DNA of 12,671 nucleotides, taken from NCBI GenBank assembly GCA_047637535.1, contig JBLIKY010000052.1:1-12671 (forward strand), written 5' to 3'. The DNA is from UBA2040 sp047637535 (GTDB taxonomy: Bacteria > Bacteroidota > Bacteroidia > Flavobacteriales_D > Crocinitomicaceae). Every line of letters starts with the position of its first letter. The stretch's first letter is position 1. Both the position numbers and the translations under genes were made by a program. The notes beneath the pieces were generated by a model. That model was not told the DNA's origin, did not search any database, and saw nothing but the letters and a program-made list of their open reading frames with translations. Below, in pieces: positions 1-8,300 of this stretch.

Positions 1-444
1 GGGATTTCAAACTCTCTTAATTCAGTCATGTATTTCACTTTTCTCCCTTATTTCTTACAAGACAAAGCCGTTAAAATGGAATTTGTAGCCAAAAACACAA
101 TAAAAGGCAAGGAATACGATCAAATCAAAGTCACTTTTAATCAAAGCGGCGGCGGAGATGATTTCGAAGATGAATATCGATATTGGTTTAATAGTAAAGA
201 CAGCACAATGGATTACTTCGCATACTCTTATTATGTTAACGGCGGTGGAATTCGATTCAGAGAGGCCATCAACACACGAACTATTCAAGGCATAAGGTTT
301 AGCGACTACAAGAACTTTGAAGTCGAATTAGGAACCAATCTCGACAGCATCCCACAACTTTTTAATCAAGGAAAACTCGGTTTATTGTCAAAAATTGAAA
401 ATGAAGAAATTATCGTTTCTGCTCTAACAACTAGTTCAAAATAA
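1..444 (+). CDS. DUF6503-like protein, C-terminal part (5' end outside window)
   Basis: The reading frame is open from the first base, so this is the last 147 residues of a longer protein; the ATG at 28 is internal rather than a start. The segment runs from a hydrophobic NSVMYFTFLPYFLQD stretch through IKGKEYDQIKVTF, a Gly/Asp-rich GGGDDFEDEY turn, YWFN and YSYYVNGGGIRFREA, to GIRFSDYKNFE. From memory this order matches a Bacteroidota-specific family (DUF6503) of exported, probably lipid-anchored proteins of unknown function, in which conserved blocks resemble an outer-membrane lipoprotein sensor or carrier fold. Some homologues carry an unsupported deoxyribose-phosphate aldolase label; nothing here shows that activity. 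The signal peptide or lipobox would lie upstream. Confidence is high that it is a real gene and moderate for the family. Confidence 0.72.
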   Translation, partial: GISNSLNSVMYFTFLPYFLQDKAVKMEFVAKNTIKGKEYDQIKVTFNQSGGGDDFEDEYRYWFNSKDSTMDYFAYSYYVNGGGIRFREAINTRTIQGIRFSDYKNFEVELGTNLDSIPQLFNQGKLGLLSKIENEEIIVSALTTSSK

Positions 445-447
445 AAT

Positions 448-483
448 AAAAAGTCATTTTTAATAGGGATTAAGCTCTTTTTT
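448..483 (+). terminator. Weak intrinsic terminator after the DUF6503-like gene
   Basis: Four bases after the stop codon, AAAAAG (448-453) can pair with CTTTTT (477-482), and inside it TTAAT (460-464) pairs with ATTAA (469-473) around an AGGG loop. A run of six T lies on the 3' side. The stem is almost all A-U with an internal loop, so it would be weak; the call rests on its position and the T-run. Confidence 0.33.
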
Positions 484-515
484 GAGTTCATCAATTTAAT
501 AATTCCCTACTTTCG
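481..515 (+). promoter_or_regulatory. Candidate Bacteroidota-type promoter for the YgjV-like gene
   Basis: TTTG at 481-484 lies 23 nt before TACTTTCG at 508-515, one mismatch from the Bacteroidota -7 element TAnnTTTG. The expected transcription start, about 7 nt downstream, falls almost on the ATG at 523, so the mRNA would have almost no leader. It overlaps the T-run of the proposed upstream terminator. Confidence 0.4.
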
Positions 516-522
516 CGCTGAT

Positions 523-741
523 ATGGATACAACTGAAATAATCGGATATATAGGTTCATTTTTAATCCTGCTTTCCTTTTCTATGAAGAAAATGAAAACC
601 TTGCGCTACGTCAATTTGATAGGTTGCGGAGTTTTCATATCCTATGGAGTTTTAATAGATTCAATTCCAATAATCATTACGAATGCAGCAATCGTATTAG
701 TAAATATTTATTATCTATTTCTTGCGAAGGACAGAGTTTGA
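523..741 (+). CDS. Small YgjV-like inner-membrane protein
   Basis: A 72-residue, very hydrophobic protein with three likely membrane helices (about residues 5-22, 29-45 and 47-67). They are separated by a basic loop (MKKMKTLRY, 21-29) and a short turn containing SIPI. The pattern of EIIGYIGSF, LRYVNLIGC, SYGVL and SIPIIITNAAIVLVN resembles the YgjV membrane family (Imp-YgjV), whose Bacteroidota members are often this short while the E. coli protein is roughly twice as long. No biochemical function is established that I know of. The start follows a near-leaderless promoter, has no Shine-Dalgarno sequence, and is followed by ACAACTGAAATA, typical of A-rich Bacteroidota starts. Coding is supported by the clean membrane topology; family membership is by recall. 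Confidence 0.72.
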   Translation: MDTTEIIGYIGSFLILLSFSMKKMKTLRYVNLIGCGVFISYGVLIDSIPIIITNAAIVLVNIYYLFLAKDRV

Positions 742-818
742 TTTGAATCTCTAAACCTCATTAATTATCTAATCCGACAAGGATTTTTCTTACTTTTATA
801 TTCTTAATAAATAGCACA

Positions 819-2285
819 ATGTCGGATAGAGCAGGTCAACTTAAATTACACAATAATCTTAGCGGTAAAAAGGAAATGTTTGTTCCATTATTACCTGGAA
901 AAGTGGGACTGTATGTTTGCGGACCAACGGTTTACAGCAATGTGCACTTAGGTAACTGCCGAACATTTATCTCATTTGACATGATTTACCGCTATCTTAT
1001 TCACCTAGGTTATAAGGTTAGGTATGTAAGAAATATTACTGATGTAGGTCATCTTGAAAGTGATGCCGATACAGGTGAAGACAAAATAGCTAAAAAGGCT
1101 CGAATTGAGGAGGTGGAGCCAATGGAAATCGTGCATGCTTATACTCTCGATTTTCATCAAACTTTGGCGAAATTCAATAATATCCCCCCGAGTATCGAAC
1201 CGACAGCAACGGGTCATTTGATTGAACAAATTCAAATGATAGAAGAAATTTTAAAAAATGGCTTTGGATATGTCGTTAACGGTTCTGTTTATTTCGATGT
1301 TCCCAAATACAACGAAACCCATCCTTATGGAGAGTTGTCAGGAAGGAAAATCGAAGACTTAATGTCCGGGTCAAGAGATCTTGAGGGACAAGAAGAAAAG
1401 AATAGTCCACTTGACTTTGCACTTTGGAAAAACGCATCTGACGAACACATAATGAAATGGCCTTCGCCTTGGGGAATTGGATTCCCAGGATGGCATTTGG
1501 AATGCTCGGCTATGAGTTCAAAATACCTCGGTAAACAATTTGATATTCACGGCGGTGGTATGGACTTAAAATTTCCTCACCACGAATGTGAAATCGCACA
1601 AGGAACCTCTGCAAATGGGATTTCTCCTGTCAAATATTGGCTGCACGGTAACATGTTGACTTTGAATGGTCAAAAAATGAGTAAATCGACAGGTAACTCT
1701 TTGTTGCCAGACGAACTATTCACTGGAAACAACGAATTGCTAGACAAGGCATATTCACCATCCGTAGTGAGGTTTTTTATGATGCAAGCTCATTACAGAA
1801 GCACTTTAGATTTCACTTCGGAAGCTCTTTCCGCAGCGGAAAAAGGGTTTGACAAGATGGTAAATGCCCTTAAATTATTAGATAAATTACCTGTTTCTGA
1901 TTCTTCAAGTATTGATGTAGTAAAAATCATTGATTCGTTTTACGAAGCGATGAATGACGATTTTAATGCTCCTATTTTGGTTGCGAATATTTTTGAAGCC
2001 GTAAGATTTATCAATTCTGTAAACGATGGGAGTGCAAAGATTTCAAAACATGATTTATCTGAACTCAAAAAAGAAATAAATGCCTTCGTTTTTGATGTAC
2101 TTGGTCTTGACCTAAAAGAGGACAAAAGTGACAACCGTTTAAGCCCTGTTATGGACTTAGTTTTGGACTTAAGAAGTACCGCTAGAGCCGATAAAGACTG
2201 GGGAACTTCTGATAAAATCAGAGACGGTTTGGCCCAAGCCGGTATTGTCGTAAAAGACGGCAAAGAAGGTACAACTTGGAATTAA
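819..2285 (+). CDS. cysS: Cysteinyl-tRNA synthetase
   Basis: The 488-residue class Ia aminoacyl-tRNA synthetase charges tRNA-Cys with cysteine in the cytoplasm. The CGPTVY block (34-39) carries the first zinc-binding Cys34. The HIGH-type ATP motif is HLGN (43-46), and the KMSKS loop is exact at 286-290, followed by TGN. The remaining zinc ligands are in GWHLECS (Cys229) and the GGGMDLKFPHHECEIA block (His254, Glu258). Their spacing equals that of E. coli Cys209, His234 and Glu238, so the cysteine-selecting zinc site is intact. The alpha-helical anticodon-binding domain fills about 310-488 and ends in EGTTWN, a usual C-terminus. Length is normal for the phylum. The ATG sits behind an A-rich AATAAATAGCACA leader without Shine-Dalgarno sequence. 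TACTTTTA at 791-798 could be a -7 element, but no -33 partner is visible. Confidence 0.97.
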   Translation: MSDRAGQLKLHNNLSGKKEMFVPLLPGKVGLYVCGPTVYSNVHLGNCRTFISFDMIYRYLIHLGYKVRYVRNITDVGHLESDADTGEDKIAKKARIEEVEPMEIVHAYTLDFHQTLAKFNNIPPSIEPTATGHLIEQIQMIEEILKNGFGYVVNGSVYFDVPKYNETHPYGELSGRKIEDLMSGSRDLEGQEEKNSPLDFALWKNASDEHIMKWPSPWGIGFPGWHLECSAMSSKYLGKQFDIHGGGMDLKFPHHECEIAQGTSANGISPVKYWLHGNMLTLNGQKMSKSTGNSLLPDELFTGNNELLDKAYSPSVVRFFMMQAHYRSTLDFTSEALSAAEKGFDKMVNALKLLDKLPVSDSSSIDVVKIIDSFYEAMNDDFNAPILVANIFEAVRFINSVNDGSAKISKHDLSELKKEINAFVFDVLGLDLKEDKSDNRLSPVMDLVLDLRSTARADKDWGTSDKIRDGLAQAGIVVKDGKEGTTWN

Positions 2286-2476
2286 AGTAGTAACAATCGT
2301 ATTATTGAAAATGCGAAAACGGAAGAAGATCATCAACTCAATGGTCGAACTGAGTTCATTTTGACTCCAAATTCTTCAGGCAAAACACAAAAGGAAGCTA
2401 AATAAAGCTCCAAGCCTCGTTTTAAGCGGAAAAATCTTAATATCTTAACGCCTCCAATAACAAAACAGGTTACAAG

Positions 2477-5287
2477 ATGTTGACTCCCAAAATAGACAAG
2501 AAATTATTTTTATTAGATGCTTTTGCGCTAATCTATCGCGCATATTTTGCATTTGCAAAAAACCCAAGAGTCAACTCCAAAGGCCAAAATACATCTGCAG
2601 CATTTGGTTTCACCAACGCCTTGTTAGACATTCTTCAAAAAGAAAAACCTACCCACATTGCAGTCGTTTTTGACGCCCCGGGGGGTGCTACTAATCGCAT
2701 GGAGGACTATGCAGAGTACAAGGCCCATAGAGAAGAAATGCCTGAGGACATACGGTCGATGATCGAACCAATTAAAGAAATTCTTAAGGCTTTTCATATA
2801 CCCGTTTTGTTACTTTCTGGCTTTGAAGCAGATGATTTGATCGGAACCTTGGCTAAAAAAGCAGAAAAAGAAGGCTATACCACCTACATGATGACGCCGG
2901 ATAAAGATTTCGGGCAGTTGGTGTCGGAAAAGATTTTCATGTACAAGCCAGGGCGCGGAGGAAATCCACCTTCAATAATGGGTATACCTGAGGTGTGTGA
3001 AAAATTTGAAGTCGAAGATCCCCTTCAAGTAATTGACATGCTCGGTATGTGGGGGGATGCAGCAGATAATATTCCGGGAATACCTGGTGTTGGTGAAAAA
3101 ACAGCGAAAAAATTCATCAAGGCATACGGTTCGATGGAAGGTCTCTATGAAAACACAGCCGACCTGAAAGGGAAAATGAAAGAAAACGTTGAGAACAACA
3201 AAGAAAAAGCTTTTCTGTCTCGAATGCTTGCAACCATAATTTTGGATGTTCCTGTTGAGTTTGAACCTAATAAATTGATCTTAGACAAACCAGACAAAGA
3301 CGCTGTACTTAAGATTTTCACCGAATTAGAATTTAGAAATCTTGCCCGAAGATTGACGGGAGAAGAAATCGTGATTACAGCCACAGCCCATAGTAATGAA
3401 AGTGCTCAACTCGATTTATTTGGACAGCAAGGTAGAGTCGTTGAGCAAGAATCTGAAGAAACGGCTCCATTAAAATCATTAGCCACCGAAAAACCATCTT
3501 ATCACCACGTGAAAACGAAGGAAGAACGTGAAAACTTGATGTATTTGCTTCTTAAACAAAAAGAGGTTTGTTTTGACACTGAAACGACAAGTTTAGATGC
3601 CATCAATGCAGATTTAGTCGGTATGTCTTTTTCTTTTAAAACAAAGGAGGCATATTATGTGTCGTTACCGCTTGATTTTGAAAAGACGAAACAAATTGTT
3701 GCTGACTTTAGTCCGTTTTTTGAATCCGAAGACATCCTCAAAGTCGCACACAACATTAAATACGACGCTCAAGTTTTGATGCGTTACGGTCAAGTTGTTA
3801 CTGGGCCAACTTTTGATACCATGATTGCCCATTACTTGATTCAACCGGAATCAAAGCAAGGAATGGACTTTTTATCTGAGTATTATTTACGATACCAACC
3901 CGTTTCTATTGAAGCTTTGTTGGGGAAGAAAGGGAAGAATCAAAAAACCATGGCCGATATTCCGCAAGAAGAAATTGTGGACTACGCCTGTGAAGATGCT
4001 GATATTACCCTGCAATTGAAGCAAGTTTTTGCACCCGAAATAGAAAAACCTCACTTAAAAAATCTCTTTTACGACATGGAAATGCCATTGGTTGAAATAT
4101 TGAGAGGCATGGAAAAAGAAGGGATTTCAATTGACGTTAAAGGGCTCAAGCAATACTCGATCGATTTAGCCGTCGAGCTAGAAGAACTCGAATCAAAAAT
4201 AAAAGGATACGTCGAAGATGATTTTAATCTAGATTCTCCAAAGCAACTCGGTGAGGTATTATTTGACAAATTACAAATCTCCGCCAAAGCTAAGAAGACC
4301 AAAACGGGCCAATACTCCACTTCTGAAGACACACTTCTCAAATTCAAAAACGACCATCCAATTATCGAGTTCATTCTTGATTACCGTCAATTGAGAAAAT
4401 TGAAGAGTACTTATGTTGATCCTTTGCCTACCATGTGTGATGAAATCGATGGTAGAATTCACACCAATTTTATGCAAACTGTGACGGCTACAGGTAGATT
4501 GAGTTCAAACGGACCCAACCTACAAAACATTCCAATCCGATCTGCGCGTGGTAAAGAAATTAGAAGAGCATTTATTCCTCGTGATAAAGAATTTTGCCTC
4601 ATGGCGGCTGATTATTCTCAGATAGAATTACGAATCATCGCTGCGTTGAGTGGTGACAAAAACATGATTGAAGCTTTTCAAAAAGGCCATGATATTCACG
4701 CTGCAACTGCTGCAAAAGTTTTTCATGTGAAATTGGAAGACGTAACGAGAGATCAAAGAAGTTCGGCTAAAGCAGTCAATTTTGGAATCATATACGGACA
4801 AGGACCATTCGGCCTAGCTCAAAATTTAGGAATCAAACGAACAGAAGCCAAAGGAATCATAGACGGTTATTTTGAAGAGTATTCTTCAATCAAGACGTAT
4901 ATGGACCAAGCCGTAATCGATGCAAGAGAAAAAGGATATGTGGAAACCATCATGAAACGCAGGAGGTATCTTAAGGACATTAACTCTGCGAATGCAGTAG
5001 TAAGAGGTTTTGCCGAAAGAAATGCCATAAACGCTCCGATTCAAGGTTCAGCTGCCGATATCATCAAACTGGCCATGGTTGCCGTTCATGAAGCGATGAA
5101 GAAGGAAGGGCAACTCAAATCAAAATTGATTCTTCAGGTTCATGATGAATTGGTATTTGATGTGCACCGAGACGAGGTAGACAAAATGAAGAAAATTGTT
5201 AAAGTTGCCATGGAAAACGCCATTAAAATGGTTGTTCCTATGGAAGTCGAGATGGAAGTTGGAGAAAACTGGTTAGAAGCTCATTAA
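2477..5287 (+). CDS. polA: DNA polymerase I
   Basis: This 936-residue enzyme fills gaps, removes RNA primers and takes part in excision repair. The 5' nuclease domain (about 1-300) keeps its acidic metal ligands in LLDAFALIYRAY (Asp14), VVFDA (Asp66), FEADD (117, 119, 120), TPDKDF (Asp142, Asp144) and GDAADNIPGIPG (Asp194, Asp197). The 3'-5' exonuclease (about 345-520) keeps DTET (Asp367, Glu369), NIKYD (Asp430) and YACEDAD (Tyr503, Asp507), so proofreading should be active, unlike in Taq-type enzymes. The polymerase domain has motif A ADYSQIELR (Asp712, steric-gate Glu717), motif B RSSAKAVNFGIIYG (Arg761, Lys765, Phe769, Tyr773) and motif C QVHDE (Asp890). Phe769 at the E. coli Phe762 position predicts discrimination against dideoxynucleotides. 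The 191-bp region upstream shows no clear promoter, terminator or gene. Confidence 0.98.
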   Translation: MLTPKIDKKLFLLDAFALIYRAYFAFAKNPRVNSKGQNTSAAFGFTNALLDILQKEKPTHIAVVFDAPGGATNRMEDYAEYKAHREEMPEDIRSMIEPIKEILKAFHIPVLLLSGFEADDLIGTLAKKAEKEGYTTYMMTPDKDFGQLVSEKIFMYKPGRGGNPPSIMGIPEVCEKFEVEDPLQVIDMLGMWGDAADNIPGIPGVGEKTAKKFIKAYGSMEGLYENTADLKGKMKENVENNKEKAFLSRMLATIILDVPVEFEPNKLILDKPDKDAVLKIFTELEFRNLARRLTGEEIVITATAHSNESAQLDLFGQQGRVVEQESEETAPLKSLATEKPSYHHVKTKEERENLMYLLLKQKEVCFDTETTSLDAINADLVGMSFSFKTKEAYYVSLPLDFEKTKQIVADFSPFFESEDILKVAHNIKYDAQVLMRYGQVVTGPTFDTMIAHYLIQPESKQGMDFLSEYYLRYQPVSIEALLGKKGKNQKTMADIPQEEIVDYACEDADITLQLKQVFAPEIEKPHLKNLFYDMEMPLVEILRGMEKEGISIDVKGLKQYSIDLAVELEELESKIKGYVEDDFNLDSPKQLGEVLFDKLQISAKAKKTKTGQYSTSEDTLLKFKNDHPIIEFILDYRQLRKLKSTYVDPLPTMCDEIDGRIHTNFMQTVTATGRLSSNGPNLQNIPIRSARGKEIRRAFIPRDKEFCLMAADYSQIELRIIAALSGDKNMIEAFQKGHDIHAATAAKVFHVKLEDVTRDQRSSAKAVNFGIIYGQGPFGLAQNLGIKRTEAKGIIDGYFEEYSSIKTYMDQAVIDAREKGYVETIMKRRRYLKDINSANAVVRGFAERNAINAPIQGSAADIIKLAMVAVHEAMKKEGQLKSKLILQVHDELVFDVHRDEVDKMKKIVKVAMENAIKMVVPMEVEMEVGENWLEAH

Positions 5288-5320
5288 CGCATCGGAAACC
5301 AGCATAATTAAAGAAAATAC

Positions 5321-5328
5321 TAGATTTG
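5321..5328 (+). promoter_or_regulatory. Possible -7 element for the Ig-repeat gene
   Basis: TAGATTTG matches the Bacteroidota -7 consensus TAnnTTTG exactly and lies 42 nt before the ATG at 5371, giving a leader of roughly 35 nt. No TTG is found at the expected -33 position, and the intergenic space after polA is only 83 bp, so transcription could also continue from polA. Confidence 0.3.
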
Positions 5329-5370
5329 GCACAGAATTGGCTTTGTCCTGTTAACTGATAATACGAGAAT

Positions 5371-8300
5371 ATGAAAAATTTATACACGATACTTTTCCTT
5401 TTATTCATTGTTTCGGGAGTTAACGCTCAAGTTGAAACCAACTACAACGCCAAATGGTTTCTAGGATTTAACACCGGCGTAACATGGCAGACAACTGACG
5501 TTGAAAACAAGAATAGCGGAGGTTGGGGCTTAACCCTTGGGAAAAGTTTTAACTACAATTACGGTCGTATTGCCAGCTTCGATGTGCGGGCTCGTTTTTT
5601 AACGGGTTCTTGGTATGGACAAAATATCGATACTTCTGGTTTTCAAAACCTGAACGAGGCCTTGAGTCAAGGCAACACGAATTACAGAGACACTTTTGGG
5701 TATTCTGTCAATAATTTTCAAGCTGAGGTTTATCGCTTTTCTTTGGAATTGGTTTTGCATGCTCATCGCATCAAGGAACGTTACCGACTTGACCCGTACA
5801 TTTTTGGTGGTATCGGTATAACTTGGCATCAATCTTTTGGCGATTACTTATCTACCGACACGATAAATGGAGATCAATCCATGTATGAATATGACCTTAA
5901 CAACTTATCGAAGTCTTCCATCAAGCAAACGCAAGATGGGGTTTATGAGACCGCCCTTGATGGGAATAGCAAAGATAAATTCAATGTAAACATTATGCCA
6001 AGCCTTGGCTTTGGTTTGGGATATCAGGTGGCTAAAGCTATAACTATTGGGGTCGAACACAAAACCACATTCACAGGTTTAGATGATTTTGACGGGGTAA
6101 GAAAAAGCAGTAAAATTTCACAGGATTTGTATCACTATTCAGGTGCATTTATTCGATTTAGGTTGGATTTTACAGAAGAAACTACTACGGCTGAGGAAGA
6201 AAGTCAAGCCCCAGAAGTAGTTTTTACTCAACCTAATAAATCTGGATTTGAAACTACAGTGCCTGAATATATTGTACAGGCCAACGTAAAGTATGTTTTT
6301 GATAAAGAGAATATTACTTTCACACAAAATGGAAAGGTAATAACTGAATTTTTCTATAACCCAAAATCAGATCAATTCAGTTCGAATGTGACACTCGTTC
6401 CAGGTCAAAATGTATTTGAAATTACAGGCATCAATCAATTTGGTTCGGATGTCGAACAAACCATAGTAATTCTTAAAAAAGAGGAAGTAAAAACTCCTCC
6501 CGTAGCACAATTTCTTCAACCGTCAGGTAACTCTTTGGAGGTTAATAACGCAAATTTCAATTTAATTGGACGAATATTAAACATAACGGAGAAAAGCCAA
6601 GCCACTTTAACTGTTAATGGGGCTGTGCGCAATGACTTTAATTTTACAGCTTCAAATGATCGAGTAGAACTGGCTTTAGTATTACAAAAAGGGAACAATT
6701 TTATCGAATTAAAAGGAGTTAACAATGACGGAGAAGATATCGCTCGCACGACAATCATTTACGAAGAAGAACTAGGGCCTATTCCGATTGTTTATTTCAC
6801 AAACCCTTCAAATACTGGAAGCAAAGTAAGTTCAGCATCATTTACAATTCGAGCAGCAGTTAAAAACGTATCAAGCCAAAATGACATTGTTTTTAGACAA
6901 AATGGAACGGTTCAAACCAACTTTAGTTTTAATCCAAACTCTGATGCTTTAACCTTCAACTCTTCTTTAGTAGCTGGACAAAATATTTTTGAAATCATAG
7001 GATACAACGACAACGGTTCGGCTTCTGCAAATACAATCGTGATCTACGAAAGAAACGATCCGAAACCACCGGTTGTGAATATTAGTTCGCCAAATAGAGC
7101 CTACTACCAAGTTACCGAGTCAAACTTTGGTTTTGCTGGTCAAGTTTTAAATGTAACGTCAAAAAGACAAGTTGGCCTTAAGGTTAATGGGGCTGCAAAC
7201 AGCAATTTCACATTCAATACGGCGAATGGTCAGGTGTATTTAAACCTTTTGTTAAATGAGGGTGACAACACAATCATGCTTATAGGAACCAATAACGACG
7301 GAACAGATTCGAAAACTGTTGTTATAAATTATAAAACGACAGAAAGTGTTTTACCTCCAAAGGTTCAAATTCTTGACCCAAACACAAACCCTTTGACTGT
7401 GAATTCTTCAAGATATAATGTAAGAGCACAAATCGAACATGTTACTTTAAAATCAGGGGTGACTATAAAAGTAAACGGACAAAACATATCTGCATTTAAT
7501 TACAACAACGGTGCTGCAACGTTTAGCCAAATCTTAGTGGATGGGGCTAATGTTATTGAAGTAAGAGGGACAAACTCTGCTGGAACAGAGCAAAAATCAA
7601 CAACAATATATTACAGACAGCCCCAACAAATTGACCCTCCAATTGTTCAATTTATCAGTCCATCTAGATCGCCATATTCTACAAATAAGCCAAGCTTAAG
7701 ACATGAGGTTAAGGTTCAAAACGTAGAAAATTCATCTGGAATAATTGTTAAACTTAATGGTGTTTCAGTGAGGGACTTTAATTATGTTCCAAGTTCTGAA
7801 TTACTGACTTTCACCGCCAATTACCGTGATGGTTCAAACCTCATCGAGGTAAAGGGAACAAATACAGCAGGTTTTGATCAAAAAAGCATGACTGTCAACT
7901 ATGACATCCCCGAGACTCAAATGCCGCCGACGGTTCAAATTACCAATCCATCAAGATATCCAGTTACGGTAACTAATGACAAATACGAAGTTGAGGCTAC
8001 GGTGAAGAACATTGAAAACAAAAATCAAATTGAAGTCACTCAAAACGGTCAACGTATTACTTCTTTCGTATTTAATCAATCAGAAAGAGAAGTAATTGCG
8101 GAAATCACGCTCGTAGAAGGAGAAAATAAGATTGTCATAAAGGCGACTAACGTTTCTGGCCAGGCCTCAGAAAATACGGCAATCATAAAGGAAGAAAACC
8201 AAACACAACCTCCTGTCGTTACTTATACAAATCCATCACAGAGTGGACAAACCACATCGGTTAATCATTATCAAATTCTCGCTAAAGTATTTAATGTAGA

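Noticed and set aside
1940..2263. 107-codon minus-strand open frame inside cysS
   Set aside because: Shadow of a well-conserved housekeeping gene; low-complexity Ser/Leu composition typical of antisense frames.
2311..2364. Short ATG-started frame (17 codons, MRKRKK...) between cysS and polA
   Set aside because: Too short, no start context, no similarity I recognise.
2286..2405. Stop-free frame of 39 codons directly after the cysS TAA (possible readthrough extension)
   Set aside because: CysS already ends at its usual TTWN C-terminus, the extra peptide has no recognisable domain, and a stretch this short occurs by chance.
5322..5352. Possible hairpin after polA (GGCACAG with CTTTGTCC)
   Set aside because: The stem is short with a bulge and no T-run follows, so it does not support a terminator.
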